Notes: a model not told the origin generated them from the sequence alone. 51,009 nt of DNA from an uncultured Jannaschia sp. (GCF_947494055.1 NZ_CANLTR010000024.1:1-51009); one strand, 5' to 3'; positions 39,590 to 49,513 are shown, counted from the first letter of the stretch. Translations and numbers: made by a program.

Positions 39590-40441
39590 CTATGTCTTGC
39601 GGATCAGGCTGCCCGCGCCGTGGCTGGTGAAGAGCTCGAGCAGGACGGCGTTCGGCACCCGCCCGTCGAGGATGACGACCGCCCGCACGCCCGCGTCGAG
39701 CGCGTCGAGGGCCGTCTCGGTCTTCGGGATCATCCCGCCCGCGATCACGCCCGCCTCGGTCATCTCGCGAACCTGCGCCGCCGTCAGCGCGGTGACGACC
39801 TCGCCCGAGGCATCCTTCACGCCGCTCACGTCGGTCAGCAGCAGCAGCCGGTCGGCCTTCAGCGCCCCCGCCACGGCGCCGGCCGCGGTGTCGCCGTTGA
39901 TGTTGTAGGTCTCGTCCTGCGCGCCCGTGCCGATCGGCGCGATGACCGGGATCATCTCGTCGCGGAACAGCGAGTGCAGCAGCCGCGGATCGACCTCGGT
40001 CGGCGTGCCGACGAAGCCCAGCTCGGGGTCGGTCTGCTCGCAGGTGATCATGTCCGCGTCCTTGCCGGAAAGCCCGACGGCGCGGCCGCCCGCGGTATTG
40101 ATTGCCTGCACGATGCGCTTGTTGATCTCGCCGGCAAGGACCATCTCGACGACCTGCAGCGTGGCGGCGTCGGTCACCCGCTTGCCGCGCACGAATTCGG
40201 ACGTGACGCCCAGCCGCTCCAGCATCGCGTTGATCATCGGCCCGCCGCCGTGGATGATGACCGGGTTGATCCCCACCGTCCGCATCAGAACCACGTCGCG
40301 CGCGAAGCTGGCCATGCCCTCGTCGGAGCCCATCGCGTGGCCGCCGAGCTTGATGACCACGACCGCGTCGTCGTAGCGCGTAAGGTAGGGCAGGGCCTCG
40401 TTCAGGGTCCGGGCGATCGCGGCATTGTCCCGATTGTCCAT
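39590..40441 (-). CDS. argB: Acetylglutamate kinase
   Basis: The second step of arginine synthesis, phosphorylating N-acetylglutamate. The 283 aa protein has [10 protein letters not shown] (ATP-binding lysine and glycine loop) and [13 protein letters not shown] (substrate loop). The start at 40441 ([10 protein letters not shown]) has AGGA upstream; alternative ATGs at 40459 and 40462 overlap the engB stop. It ends the minus-strand yidC-MOSC-engB-argB run. Confidence 0.96.
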   Translation of the reverse strand: MDNRDNAAIARTLNEALPYLTRYDDAVVVIKLGGHAMGSDEGMASFARDVVLMRTVGINPVIIHGGGPMINAMLERLGVTSEFVRGKRVTDAATLQVVEMVLAGEINKRIVQAINTAGGRAVGLSGKDADMITCEQTDPELGFVGTPTEVDPRLLHSLFRDEMIPVIAPIGTGAQDETYNINGDTAAGAVAGALKADRLLLLTDVSGVKDASGEVVTALTAAQVREMTEAGVIAGGMIPKTETALDALDAGVRAVVILDGRVPNAVLLELFTSHGAGSLIRKT

Positions 40442-40458
40442 TGCGTCCTGCCTCTGCA

Positions 40459-41121
40459 TCATTCGATGGCCGCGATCGTGGCACGCAGGGTCGGGATGCC
40501 CCAGCCCTTTTCGCTGCTGGTCACGATGAGCTCGGGATAGGCGGCCGGATGGCGCGCGAGCGCGGCCCGTGTCCGGTCGAGCGCGCGATCGCGCTCGGCA
40601 TCCTTCACCTTGTCGGCCTTCGTCAGCACCGTCTGGAAGGTCACCGCCGAGGCGTCGAGGAGCGACATGATCTCCTCGTCCACCTCCTTCACGCCGTGGC
40701 GCGCGTCGATCAGCACGAAGGCGCGGCGCAGCGACGGGCGGCCGGCGAGGTAGGCCTTCAGAAGGTCCTGCCACTTGGCGACGACCGCCACCGGGGCGTT
40801 CGCGAAGCCGTAGCCGGGCAGATCCACGAGGTAATGGCTCTGCCCCAGCGTGAAGAAGTTGATTTCCTGCGTCCGGCCCGGCGTGTTCGAGGCGCGGGCC
40901 AGTGCCTTGCGGCCGGTCAGCGCGTTGATCAGCGTCGACTTGCCAACGTTCGAGCGACCGGCGACGCAGACCTCCACCCGGTCCGCGGGCGGCATGCCCG
41001 ACATCGCGACGACGCCCTTGAGGAAGTCCGGCTCGGAGACGAAAAGCTTGCGCGCCCGCTCCGCCGACGCCCCGTCCGGGGCCTCGGCCTCGGGGAAGGG
41101 CAGGATCGGCCCGGCGCTCAT
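40459..41121 (-). CDS. engB: Ribosome biogenesis GTPase YsxC/EngB
   Basis: An essential GTPase in late large-subunit assembly. The 220 aa protein shows G1 GRSNVGKS, G3 DLPGYGFA and G4 TKADK, and the [12 protein letters not shown] switch segment between them. The ATG at 41121 overlaps the stop of the MOSC gene by 4 bases, so the pair is translationally coupled. Confidence 0.96.
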   Translation of the reverse strand: MSAGPILPFPEAEAPDGASAERARKLFVSEPDFLKGVVAMSGMPPADRVEVCVAGRSNVGKSTLINALTGRKALARASNTPGRTQEINFFTLGQSHYLVDLPGYGFANAPVAVVAKWQDLLKAYLAGRPSLRRAFVLIDARHGVKEVDEEIMSLLDASAVTFQTVLTKADKVKDAERDRALDRTRAALARHPAAYPELIVTSSEKGWGIPTLRATIAAIE

Positions 41122-41852
41122 TGCAGAACCAGTTCGTCGCCGGTCTCGACCCGGCCCGGGGCGATACAGGTCAGGTAGACGCCGAAGTCGCGGTGGCCCC
41201 AGCCCCCCTCGAGCGCGCCCAGCGTGTCGCCGTCGATGCGGCCGGTCTCGGGGTCGGCCATCGTCGCACGGCAGCGGGTGATCCGCTCGGCGACGCGGAA
41301 CCGCGCCGTGCCGAGCGCGACCTCGCGTCCGATCCACTCGAACTCGACCCAGGGCGCGGCCCCGTCGATCCAGAGGTTGCCGCGCCAGCGATGGCGGCTC
41401 AGGTCGCGGCCCATATGCGCGGCCAGCGCATCGAGGCTCGCGACGTTGTTGAGCGAGATCGAGGGGAAGTCGGTGTCGGTGTAGCCCCGCTCTGCCGACC
41501 GGACGATCCCGGTCGGGCTGGCGCGCCCGGGGTCGAGGAGCGGCGCGATCCAGTCGAGGAAGACGCGGTTGTCGCCATCGGGGTCGAAGGTCAGGTCCGG
41601 CCGCTCGGGATGGTGCAGCGTGACCGCATCCGTGCCGCTCTCCGCGGTGATCGCCATCAGAGCCGGCAGCTTTGCGCCCCGCTGGAAGTTCGCCGCCGGG
41701 GCCCATTCGGCGCCTCGCTGCTTCGAAGTCTCGTGAACGACGGCCCAGACCCGGTCGCCCGGAACGGTGCCGTCCTCCGCGATGTCGAAGCCATCCAGCG
41801 CCTCCCGGCCGTGCCCCTTGATCGGGTGGCGCCAGATTTCGGCGAGCCTCAT
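41118..41852 (-). CDS. MOSC-domain protein
   Basis: A 244 aa protein with an N-terminal MOSC_N-like barrel ([19 protein letters not shown]) and a C-terminal MOSC domain whose conserved cysteine lies in [20 protein letters not shown] proteins bind molybdenum cofactor or carry sulfur in relation to it. It is coupled by 4-base overlaps to both yidC (upstream) and engB (downstream), a fixed arrangement in related genomes. No molybdoenzyme gene is in the window. Confidence 0.92.
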   Translation of the reverse strand: MRLAEIWRHPIKGHGREALDGFDIAEDGTVPGDRVWAVVHETSKQRGAEWAPAANFQRGAKLPALMAITAESGTDAVTLHHPERPDLTFDPDGDNRVFLDWIAPLLDPGRASPTGIVRSAERGYTDTDFPSISLNNVASLDALAAHMGRDLSRHRWRGNLWIDGAAPWVEFEWIGREVALGTARFRVAERITRCRATMADPETGRIDGDTLGALEGGWGHRDFGVYLTCIAPGRVETGDELVLQ

Positions 41853-43714
41853 TTCTCCGCCGGTGCCTTGGCGTCGTTGGCCGCCGCGGGCTTCTTGCGG
41901 CCGAGGCTCGACTTGATGTTTCCGAAGAGGTCTGGCTTCGCACCGTGACTGCGCATGATCGTGTATTGCTGCAGGAAGGTGATCGTGTTGTTGCCGATCC
42001 AGTAGACCACCAGGCCGCTCGCGAAGCCGCCCAGCATGAACATGAAGACCCAGGGCAGCCAGGCGAAGATCATCGCCTGCGTGGGGTCGGTCGGGGCCGG
42101 ATTCAGCTTCTGCTGCAACCACATCGAGATGCCGAGCATGATCGGAAGGATCCCGATGAAGATGAGCGCGAGGATCGAGCCCGGGTCCGGAGCGGCCCAG
42201 GGCAGCAGCCCGAAGAGGTTGAAGAGCGACGTCGGATCGGGTGCGGAGAGATCCTGGAAGGGTCCGAAGAACGGCGCGTGGCGCAGCTCGATCGTGACGA
42301 AGATCACCTTGTAGAGGCTGAAGAAGATGGGGATCTGCATGAGGATCGGCAGGCAGCCCGCCGCCGGGTTCACCTTGTTGGTCTTGTAGAGCTCCATCAT
42401 CCCCTGCTGGAGCTTCTGGCGATCGTCGCCGGCACGCTCCTTCAGTTTCTCCATCTCCGGCTGGAGTTCCTTCATCCGGGCCATCGAGACGTAGGACTTG
42501 TAGGCCAGCGGAAAGAGGATCGCCTTGATGCCGAGCGTGAGCAGGATGATCGCCACGCCCATGTTGCCGATCACGCCGTTGAGCCAGTGCAACGCCGCGA
42601 AGATCGGCTTCGTCAAGAAGTAGAACCAGCCCCAGTCGATCGAGTCGACGAAACCCGCCACGCCCTCCTCGTTCTGGTAGTGCCGGATCGTCTCCCATTC
42701 CTTCGCGCCGGCGAAGAGCCGCGACTCGGAGGAGACCGTCGCGCCCGGCGCGACCTCGACCGGGGGCAGGCGGGTCTCGGTCTGGTAGATGTCGGCGCTG
42801 TCGACGTACTTGACGATTTCGGCGAAGGGCGCGCCCGCGGGGGGGATCAGCGTCGTCATCCAGTACTTGTCGGTGAATCCGATCCAGCCATCCGCGCTGG
42901 CCTCGACCCGCTGCACGCGGCCGCCCTCGGCGGGCACTTGGTCGAGATCGGTCATGTCGTCGTAATCGACCTCGATCAGCTCGCCGTCGCTGCGTGCGAC
43001 GACCCCTTCATGCAGGATGAAGAAGTTGACCGTGTCGGGTTCCCCGTGCCGCGCGACGAGCCCGTAGGGCGCGAGCCGGACCGGGGCATCGGTGGTGTTC
43101 TCGACGCTTTGCTCGACATCGAACATGTAGTCCTCGTCGACCGAGATCGTGCGGCGGAAGACGAGCCCTGCGCCGTTGTCCCAGTTCAACGTCACCGGCG
43201 TCTCGGGCGTGAGTTCGGCCCCCTCGGGTGCGCTCCATTCGGTCGTCGCCGAGGGCACCGCGTCGAAGTCGAGGTCGCCGCCAGGCACCCATCCGTGCAG
43301 CGCGTAGTAGGCGCCGGGCCCGCCCGCGGGCGAGAGCAGGGTCACGATCGGGGAATCGTCGTCGATCGTCTCCTGGTAATCCTTGAGCGAGATGTCGTCG
43401 ATCCGGCCGCCGGTCAGCGAGATCGAGCCGGTCAGGCGCGGCGTGTCGACCGGGACGCGGTTGGTCGCCGCGACGGCCTCGGCGCGGGTCTCCTCGGGCG
43501 TCGCGACGACCGCACCGGGGACCGCGGCGGTTTCCACGCCCCCCGAAGTGGGCGGCGCGACGGCGCCCGTGGCCGTGTCCTGAATGCCGTCGGACGTGTC
43601 CCCCTCGACGATGTCGGGCGAGCGCTGCTCCGGCGGGAAGAGGAAAAACCACACCAGCAGCACCAGCGCGCTGAGCACCGTGGCAAGAATGAGGTTCTTG
43701 TTCTGATCGTCCAT
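41849..43714 (-). CDS. yidC: Membrane protein insertase YidC
   Basis: The Oxa1-type insertase that helps proteins enter the inner membrane, with or without Sec. The 621 aa protein has an N-terminal signal-anchor helix (residues 6-27), a large periplasmic domain, and five conserved C-terminal helices including NPAAGCLPILMQIPIFFSLY and the PWVFMFMLGGFASGLVVYW hairpin. Its end overlaps the MOSC gene by 4 bases. yidD and rnpA, its usual neighbours, lie further upstream beyond the EAL and ttcA genes. Confidence 0.97.
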   Translation of the reverse strand: MDDQNKNLILATVLSALVLLVWFFLFPPEQRSPDIVEGDTSDGIQDTATGAVAPPTSGGVETAAVPGAVVATPEETRAEAVAATNRVPVDTPRLTGSISLTGGRIDDISLKDYQETIDDDSPIVTLLSPAGGPGAYYALHGWVPGGDLDFDAVPSATTEWSAPEGAELTPETPVTLNWDNGAGLVFRRTISVDEDYMFDVEQSVENTTDAPVRLAPYGLVARHGEPDTVNFFILHEGVVARSDGELIEVDYDDMTDLDQVPAEGGRVQRVEASADGWIGFTDKYWMTTLIPPAGAPFAEIVKYVDSADIYQTETRLPPVEVAPGATVSSESRLFAGAKEWETIRHYQNEEGVAGFVDSIDWGWFYFLTKPIFAALHWLNGVIGNMGVAIILLTLGIKAILFPLAYKSYVSMARMKELQPEMEKLKERAGDDRQKLQQGMMELYKTNKVNPAAGCLPILMQIPIFFSLYKVIFVTIELRHAPFFGPFQDLSAPDPTSLFNLFGLLPWAAPDPGSILALIFIGILPIMLGISMWLQQKLNPAPTDPTQAMIFAWLPWVFMFMLGGFASGLVVYWIGNNTITFLQQYTIMRSHGAKPDLFGNIKSSLGRKKPAAANDAKAPAEK

Positions 43715-43829
43715 TACGGGCCTGTCGCGCGAATGTCGGGAATTGCGCGCCGTTCAACAGACCATGCCTACCAAGGTCAAGGCGAAAGCGGATCAATGGC
43801 GGGCCCGGCCGTCCGTGTTCACGTCGCCG

Positions 43830-45377
43830 TCAGGCTGTGCCCTGCGGGTGCATGTTTCGCAGCGCCGCGTTCGAATGGGGCTGAAGGGCGCGGGCCCAGG
43901 CGGTGGTCTTCTCGAACGGCATCGGTCGGGCGATGCCGTCGCCCTGCAGATGCGGGCAGCCCATCTCCACGAGGGTGGCCTTCTCCTCGGGCGTCTCCAC
44001 GCCTTCGGCCAGCGTCTCGATCGAGAGGCTCTCAGCCAGTCCGAGGATGGCGCGGACGATCTCCTGCTTCGTCGGGTCGCTATCGATGCCCGCGACGAAG
44101 GAGCGGTCGATCTTGATCCGGTGGACGCCGAACTTGGCGATATGCGCGATCGACGCCGCGCCGGTGCCGAAATCGTCCAGATCGAGGCGAAAGCCCGCCT
44201 TCCGCAGCGCCATGACGTTGCGCATGATCGCCTCGTCCGCGTCGCGCAGCGTGACCGTCTCGAGGATCTCGATGGCGAGGCGGCCGGGCTCCATGTCGTG
44301 TCGGTCGAGCTGCCAGATGACCCGCTCGGCCATGCGCGGATCGGCGAGTTGCTCGAGCGAGACGTTGACCCCGACGCAGGGCACGTCGATCCCGGCCGCG
44401 TCCCACGCGGTCAACGCGTCGAGGCTGGCCTTCAGGACCTGCTCGCCGAGCTCCGCAGACTTGCCCGCGGAGTGGATCGTCGGCAGGAACTGCGCCGGCG
44501 ACAAGATGCCGAGATCGGGGTGATGCCAGCGGACCAGTGCCTCGAAGCCGGCGATGCAACCGGTCAGGGCGTTGATCTGCGGCTGGAACCAGGGGCGGAT
44601 CTGACCGCTCTCCAGCGCGTCATCGATCTGAAGCGCAAGGCGGTGGTCGGTCTCCACCTGCGCCTGCATGTCGGGGTTGAACGCGCGGATGGCGTCGTTG
44701 CCCTGCTGCCGGGCCATCCGCAGCGCACAATCGGCGGCGGCGAGCATCGCGGCACCGGAGCGGGCGGGCGCCATTCCTTCGCTGCAGATGCCGATGCAGG
44801 CATGCACGCGGATCGAACGGCCCTCGATCGAGATCGGCTGCGCGACGGCGGCCTGGATACGGTCGACGATGCTCATGACCACGTCGAGATCGGCCCGGCG
44901 GGTGGGCGCGAGCACGACGACCGCGCCGTCGTAGCCGGTCCGCATGACGATGTCGGCGCCGCGCATCGCGGTGGTGATGCGCTGGATGACGCGGTCCATG
45001 ACCTTCTCGCTGATCTCCGTGCCCCATTCGCCGTCGGCAATGTGGAGGTCGTCGATCTGGGCGTGAAGCACGGCGGTGGTGCGGTCGCGGCGAGTGCAGT
45101 CGGCAAGCGTGTCGTCGACGATCCGCTGCAGCGCGAGGCGGTCGAGCGGCTGCACGACGAGGTGGGAGGCAGACTGTGCGCCGGGGCGGCGTCCGAGGCG
45201 TCCGTCGAGGGCGAGGAGGACCGGCAGGAGGATGACGAGGGCCATCGTCAGGGCTTCCAGCCCAAGCAGCCAGGCCCCGGTGACGAGGACCGGATAAAGG
45301 AGCAGCCATTCCACGTTGCGCAGCGCCGCACGCAGACGCGCAAGCGATGTCGGTCCGATCCCGGTCCCGTGCGACAT
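43830..45377 (-). CDS. EAL-domain cyclic-di-GMP phosphodiesterase with degenerate GGDEF
   Basis: A 515 aa protein with two membrane segments near the N-terminus (about residues 25-60), a GGDEF-like domain (about 75-235) whose catalytic motif has decayed to GYDGA, and an intact-looking EAL domain (about 240-500). EAL residues visible are EALVRW, VGVNVSLEQL, IEILETVTL, DLDDFGTG, IKIDRSF and LAEGVETPEE, so hydrolysis of c-di-GMP is likely and synthesis is not. The GGDEF part may act as a sensor or GTP-binding regulator. It stands between ttcA and yidC and interrupts a usually tight cluster. Confidence 0.93.
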   Translation of the reverse strand: MSHGTGIGPTSLARLRAALRNVEWLLLYPVLVTGAWLLGLEALTMALVILLPVLLALDGRLGRRPGAQSASHLVVQPLDRLALQRIVDDTLADCTRRDRTTAVLHAQIDDLHIADGEWGTEISEKVMDRVIQRITTAMRGADIVMRTGYDGAVVVLAPTRRADLDVVMSIVDRIQAAVAQPISIEGRSIRVHACIGICSEGMAPARSGAAMLAAADCALRMARQQGNDAIRAFNPDMQAQVETDHRLALQIDDALESGQIRPWFQPQINALTGCIAGFEALVRWHHPDLGILSPAQFLPTIHSAGKSAELGEQVLKASLDALTAWDAAGIDVPCVGVNVSLEQLADPRMAERVIWQLDRHDMEPGRLAIEILETVTLRDADEAIMRNVMALRKAGFRLDLDDFGTGAASIAHIAKFGVHRIKIDRSFVAGIDSDPTKQEIVRAILGLAESLSIETLAEGVETPEEKATLVEMGCPHLQGDGIARPMPFEKTTAWARALQPHSNAALRNMHPQGTA

Positions 45378-45444
45378 GAGTGACTCCGATTGGCCGGTGC
45401 GAGCCTGTAAACCTCCAAATTATGACCAAGAGCTTAACAGGGCC

Positions 45445-46332
45445 TCAACCGTCGGATGTACCTCCGGAAAGATCGTCATGGATCACCGGCGCAAGACCGG
45501 CGAAGTCGAAGAGTGCCGGGTCGAGGAGGTGCGAGGGCCGGACTTGCGTGAGGGCGGAGAACATCTTTGCGCGCCGACCGGGATTGCGGGTTTCCCAGTC
45601 GTCGAGCATTCCCTTGATCGCCTGTCGCTGGAGACCGTCCTGCGAGCCGCAGAGGTCACACGGGATGATTGGGTAGCGCATGGCCTGGGCGAACCGGGCG
45701 CAGTCGGCCTCCGAGACATGGGCGAGGGGGCGCAGGACCGTCAGGTCGCCCTCGTCGTTCACCAGCTTCGGCGGCATCGTCGCGACCTTGCCGCCGTGGA
45801 AGAGGTTGAGAAAAAACGTTTCGAGGATGTCGTCGCGGTGATGCCCGAGGACCACGGCCGAACAGCCCTCCTCGCGCGCCACGCGGTAGAGGTTACCGCG
45901 CCGCAGCCGCGAGCAGAGCGCGCAATAGGTGCGGCCGGCGGGCACCTTGTCGGTGACGATGGAATAGGTGTCGCGGTACTCGATCCGATGCGGCACGCCC
46001 ATCCGTGCAAGGAACTCGGGCAGGACGGTGGCCGGAAACCCCGGCTGTCCCTGGTCGAGGTTGCAGGCGAGAAGGTCGACCGGCAGGACGCCGCGCCACT
46101 TGAGCTCGGTCAGCGCCGCGAGGAGGGTGTAGCTATCCTTGCCGCCCGACAGGCAGACGAGCCAGCGGTCCCGATCTCCAGCCGGCGCGCCTCCGGCGCA
46201 ACGTCGAACCATGCCGTAGCGGTCCACCGCCTCCCGCGTCTCGCGGATGATACGCTTGCGGAGCTTGCGGAACTCCGTCGTCTTCGGCGCGCCCGCGAAG
46301 AGCGGATGGATGTCGTCGGTCTCGTCCAGCAT
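45445..46332 (-). CDS. ttcA: tRNA 2-thiocytidine(32) synthetase
   Basis: Adds sulfur to cytidine 32 of certain tRNAs. The 295 aa protein has the PP-loop SGGKDS (residues 62-67) for ATP and three cysteines placed for a [4Fe-4S] cluster: C137 and C140 (CALC) and C228 (DLCGS), with the 88-residue spacing seen in E. coli TtcA. The start at 46332 (MLDETDD) follows the yidD stop by 19 bases; the open frame beyond is shadow. Confidence 0.95.
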   Translation of the reverse strand: MLDETDDIHPLFAGAPKTTEFRKLRKRIIRETREAVDRYGMVRRCAGGAPAGDRDRWLVCLSGGKDSYTLLAALTELKWRGVLPVDLLACNLDQGQPGFPATVLPEFLARMGVPHRIEYRDTYSIVTDKVPAGRTYCALCSRLRRGNLYRVAREEGCSAVVLGHHRDDILETFFLNLFHGGKVATMPPKLVNDEGDLTVLRPLAHVSEADCARFAQAMRYPIIPCDLCGSQDGLQRQAIKGMLDDWETRNPGRRAKMFSALTQVRPSHLLDPALFDFAGLAPVIHDDLSGGTSDG

Positions 46333-46351
46333 GGGCCGCCTCCTAGGCGCG

Positions 46352-46570
46352 TCAGGGCACGTTGTCGATGCCGGACCGACCCCAGGGGTGGCAGCGCGCG
46401 ACGCGGCGTATCGACAGCCAGCCGCCGTGCAGGCCGCCATGCTTCGCGAGCGCCTCGAACGCGTAGGCCGAGCAGGTCGGCTGGAACCGGCAATTGTGAC
46501 CGACATGCGGGGAGGCCACCGCCCGGTAGAGGTGGACAGGCCAGGACAGGACGCGGGCAAGGGGGGTCAT
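46352..46570 (-). CDS. yidD: Membrane protein insertion efficiency factor YidD
   Basis: A 72 aa small protein with the full family pattern: [20 protein letters not shown] and [13 protein letters not shown]. It assists YidC-dependent membrane insertion. Its ATG overlaps the rnpA stop by 4 bases (ATGA). Confidence 0.96.
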   Translation of the reverse strand: MTPLARVLSWPVHLYRAVASPHVGHNCRFQPTCSAYAFEALAKHGGLHGGWLSIRRVARCHPWGRSGIDNVP

Positions 46571-46950
46571 CCGCCGGCCTTGTCATGCGCCTTGGCGAGC
46601 GCACGGCGCAGGTCGTCGCGGAGCGCCTCGAACGCCCGTCCCGCCGTCACCTCCGCCCGTCCGATCAGCGCGTAGTCCCAGCCTTGACGTCCCCGCGTGG
46701 GAAGCTCGAGCCGGGCAATCTCTCGCAGGCGACGCTTCGCGCGGTTTCGCGCCACCGCGTTACCGACCTTCTTCGAGCAGGTGAACCCGACTCCGATGAC
46801 GGGATCGCCGTCGCCCCGGTCCCGCGCCTGCAGCAGGAACGATTCCGCAGGAACCCGGACCGCGCGGTTGAGCGCGAGGAATTGCGGACGCTTGCGCAGC
46901 ACGCGTAGCGACGCCGGAGAGGCGGTCCCCTCCGACGCCGGATCGATCAC
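46567..46950 (-). CDS. rnpA: Ribonuclease P protein component
   Basis: The basic protein subunit of RNase P, which trims tRNA 5' ends together with RnpB RNA (not in the window). At 127 aa it has the family motif ARNRAKRRLREIARLE and an upstream FTCSKKVGNAV. It follows rpmH by 14 bases and overlaps yidD. Confidence 0.97.
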   Translation of the reverse strand: MIDPASEGTASPASLRVLRKRPQFLALNRAVRVPAESFLLQARDRGDGDPVIGVGFTCSKKVGNAVARNRAKRRLREIARLELPTRGRQGWDYALIGRAEVTAGRAFEALRDDLRRALAKAHDKAGG

Positions 46951-46964
46951 GTCGATCGGTTGGC

Positions 46965-47099
46965 TCAGGCCGAGAGCGACTTGCGGCCGCGAGCGCGGCG
47001 GGCGTTCAGGATCTTGCGGCCGGCCTTGGTGGCCATGCGCGCACGGAAGCCGTGACGGCGCTTGCGGACGAGGTTCGAGGGCTGGAAGGTGCGTTTCAT
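46965..47099 (-). CDS. rpmH: 50S ribosomal protein L34
   Basis: The 44 aa sequence [20 protein letters not shown]... is unmistakable L34. GGAG and AAGG precede the ATG at 47099. It heads the rpmH-rnpA-yidD-ttcA group and has a very good sigma70 promoter upstream. Confidence 0.99.
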
Positions 47100-47164
47100 G
47101 GCCTTCACTCCGTAGGACTTGGGCCGGAATCGAACGTGCGGCCGCCAGAAAAACTTGGAGCCGC

Positions 47165-47193
47165 CGTCTAGGTCACCCATCCGGGGCTGTCAA
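47165..47193 (-). promoter_or_regulatory. Sigma70 promoter of rpmH
   Basis: On the minus strand a consensus TTGACA (47193-47188) is followed after exactly 17 bases by TAGACG (47170-47165). Transcription would start near 47158, leaving a leader of about 58 bases before the rpmH ATG. Confidence 0.7.
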
Positions 47194-47367
47194 CGGGCCG
47201 GGATGGCCGAAACAGGCACGATACGATCCGGCGCCGGTTTTGAAACATTGCGTGGCCGGCGCTATCCCTGCGGACACGGCGGCTCAGGTCGACGTGATCC
47301 GGACTGGGCTTAGATGACATCGCGAGACAGGCTCTCAACCGGCCCGCACCGCATGACACGAGGCGCC

Positions 47368-48096
47368 ATGACAGACCGAACGACGACGCAGGGACGACGC
47401 GGCCTGGCGCGCTACGGGCCGATCCTGCTCATTGCCGTCGTGGCTGTAGCCGGGGCGTTCCTGCTGCGGGACAGGATCGGCTTCGATGCGCTGGCGCAGA
47501 ACCGGGAGGCGCTGATCGCGTTCCGGGACGCGAACTACCTCCTGACGGTGGCGGGATTCTGTCTGGCCTATGTGGCCATCGTCGCCTTCTCTCTGCCCGG
47601 CGCGGCGATCGCGACGCTGACCGGCGGCTTCCTGTTCGGGCTGTTCCCGGGCGTCCTCTACAATGCCGGTTCGGCGACCATCGGCGCGACCCTGATCTTC
47701 CTTGCGGCGAAGCACGGCCTCGGCGACCGGCTCGCCGCGCGGATGGACGGCGCGGGGGGCGCCGTGCGCAAATTGCGCAACGGCATCCGCGAGGACGAGA
47801 CGTCGTATCTCTTCATCATGCGATTGATCCCGGTCGTGCCGTTCTTCGTGGCCAACCTCGTCCCGGCCCTCATGGGCGTGTCGCTGCGAAAGTATGTGGC
47901 GACGACCTTCCTGGGGATTCTGCCGGGAAGCCTCGTCTACACCTGGGTCGGCGCCGGACTGGGCGAGGTCTTCGCGCGGGGCGAGACGCCCGACCTCGGC
48001 ATCATCTTCGCGCCGCACATCCTCGGTCCGATCCTCGGCCTCGCGGCGCTTGCGCTGTTGCCGGTGGTGGTCAAGAGATTACGGCGGAAGGATTGA
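47368..48096 (+). CDS. TVP38/TMEM64 family membrane protein
   Basis: A 242 aa DedA-related integral membrane protein with about five hydrophobic helices. The core is FSLPGAAIATLTGGFLFGLF (a re-entrant loop motif) and IMRLIPVVPFFVANLVPALMGVSLRKY, the RLIP...P signature. The family is tied to lipid or small-molecule movement across membranes, exact role unknown. Three in-frame ATGs exist (47314, 47353, 47368); only the last has a fair ribosome site (GAGG). It is followed after 4 bases by the flavoprotein gene, its usual partner. Confidence 0.9.
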   Translation: MTDRTTTQGRRGLARYGPILLIAVVAVAGAFLLRDRIGFDALAQNREALIAFRDANYLLTVAGFCLAYVAIVAFSLPGAAIATLTGGFLFGLFPGVLYNAGSATIGATLIFLAAKHGLGDRLAARMDGAGGAVRKLRNGIREDETSYLFIMRLIPVVPFFVANLVPALMGVSLRKYVATTFLGILPGSLVYTWVGAGLGEVFARGETPDLGIIFAPHILGPILGLAALALLPVVVKRLRRKD

Positions 48097-48100
48097 CACG

Positions 48101-49513
48101 ATGCAGGATATCAAGACCGACGCTCTGGTTCTCGGCGCCGGTTCCGCGGGGCTGAGCTTCGCGGCAGGGGCGAGCCGGATGGGCGCCGACGTGACCCTGA
48201 TGGAGGGGCACAAGATGGGCGGGGATTGCCTGAACTATGGCTGCATTCCCTCCAAGTCCCTGCTCGCCGCCGCCAAACATGCCCATGCCATGACGACCGG
48301 CGAGCCCTTCGGCATCACCCCGGTCGCCCCCGAGATCGATTACGCCGCCGCCAAGCGCTACGTGAAGCACGTCATCGAGACGATCGCGCCGGTCGACAGC
48401 CAGGAGCGGTTCCAGGGGTTGGGCGTCCGCGTCATCCGCGCCGATGGACGGTTCGTGGACGAACGCACCGTCGAGGGTGGCGGATACCGGATCACCGCGC
48501 GGCGCATCGTCATCGCCACCGGGTCCTCGCCGCTCGTTCCGCCGATCACCGGGCTCGCGGATGTGCCCTACCTGACCAACGAGACGATCTTCGACCTGAT
48601 GGAGCGTCCCGAGCACCTGCTCATCATCGGTGGTGGCCCGATCGGAATGGAGATGGCGCAGGCGCATGTCCGGCTCGGCTGTCGCGTGACGGTGATCACG
48701 GGCGGACGCGCAATGCCCAAGGACGACCCTGAATTGTCCGCGCTGGTGCTCGACCGCCTCCGGGCCGAAGGGGTGGAGATCGTCGCGGGGGCGAAGGCCG
48801 ATCGTGTTTCCGGGCAGGCCGGCAAGATCACGGTGCGGACCGAGAAAGGCGAGTGGACGGGGACGCACCTCCTCGTGGCGGCCGGGCGCAAGCCCAATAT
48901 CGAGCGGCTCGATCTGGACAGGGCCGGCATCGCGTATGATCGCGCCATCAAGGTCGGCGACGACCTCAGGACGACCAACCGCCGGGTCTACGCCATCGGC
49001 GACGTTGCCGGGCGGCTCCAGTTCACGCATGTGGCCGGCTATCACGGCGCGACCGTGATCCGCCCGATCCTGTTCGGTCTGCCCGCGAAGGCCCGGACGG
49101 ACCACATTCCGTGGGTGACCTATACCGATCCGGAGCTGGCCCAGGTCGGCCAGACGGAGGCCCAGGCGCGCGAGGCGCACGGGGACCGGCTCGAGGTGCT
49201 GCGCTTCCCTTACGACGAGAACGATCGCGCGGTCGCCGTCGGCCGCCCGGACGGGCTCATCAAGGTGATGGCCGTCCGAGGCAAGATCGTCGGCGCTTCC
49301 ATCGTCGGCGACGCGGCGGGCGAGCTGATCGGGCTCTGGGCGCTGGCGATCGCCGACGGCATGAAGGTGGGACAGATCGCCCAGATGGTCGCGCCCTATC
49401 CGACATTGGGCGAAGTCTCGAAGCGCGCGGCGGGGCAATACTACGTCCCCCGCCTGTTCGAGAACGACGCGGTGAAGCGCGTGGTCCGCCTGGTGCAGCG
49501 CTGGGTGCCGTGA
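48101..49513 (+). CDS. Pyridine nucleotide-disulfide oxidoreductase-like flavoprotein
   Basis: A 470 aa FAD protein of the dihydrolipoamide dehydrogenase/mercuric reductase type. It has GAGSAG for FAD (residues 12-17), the redox disulfide GGDCLNYGCIPSKSL (C43, C48), an NAD(P)H-binding GGGPIGMEMA and the dimer domain. The active-site His-Glu pair, normally HPTxSE, reads YPTLGE, so the base is a Tyr. It has no N-terminal HMA domain or vicinal C-terminal cysteines, so mercury reduction is unlikely. GGAAGGA precedes the ATG. It is coupled to the TVP38 gene; some species have the two fused. Confidence 0.9.
   Translation: MQDIKTDALVLGAGSAGLSFAAGASRMGADVTLMEGHKMGGDCLNYGCIPSKSLLAAAKHAHAMTTGEPFGITPVAPEIDYAAAKRYVKHVIETIAPVDSQERFQGLGVRVIRADGRFVDERTVEGGGYRITARRIVIATGSSPLVPPITGLADVPYLTNETIFDLMERPEHLLIIGGGPIGMEMAQAHVRLGCRVTVITGGRAMPKDDPELSALVLDRLRAEGVEIVAGAKADRVSGQAGKITVRTEKGEWTGTHLLVAAGRKPNIERLDLDRAGIAYDRAIKVGDDLRTTNRRVYAIGDVAGRLQFTHVAGYHGATVIRPILFGLPAKARTDHIPWVTYTDPELAQVGQTEAQAREAHGDRLEVLRFPYDENDRAVAVGRPDGLIKVMAVRGKIVGASIVGDAAGELIGLWALAIADGMKVGQIAQMVAPYPTLGEVSKRAAGQYYVPRLFENDAVKRVVRLVQRWVP

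Noticed and set aside
41945-44116. Plus-strand reading frame of 723 codons
   Set aside because: Antisense to yidC and the EAL gene, both of which have clear family motifs; its composition is that of a shadow frame.
48101-49513. Mercuric reductase
   Set aside because: The CxxxxC redox motif fits, but there is no N-terminal HMA domain, no C-terminal vicinal cysteines and no mer genes nearby.
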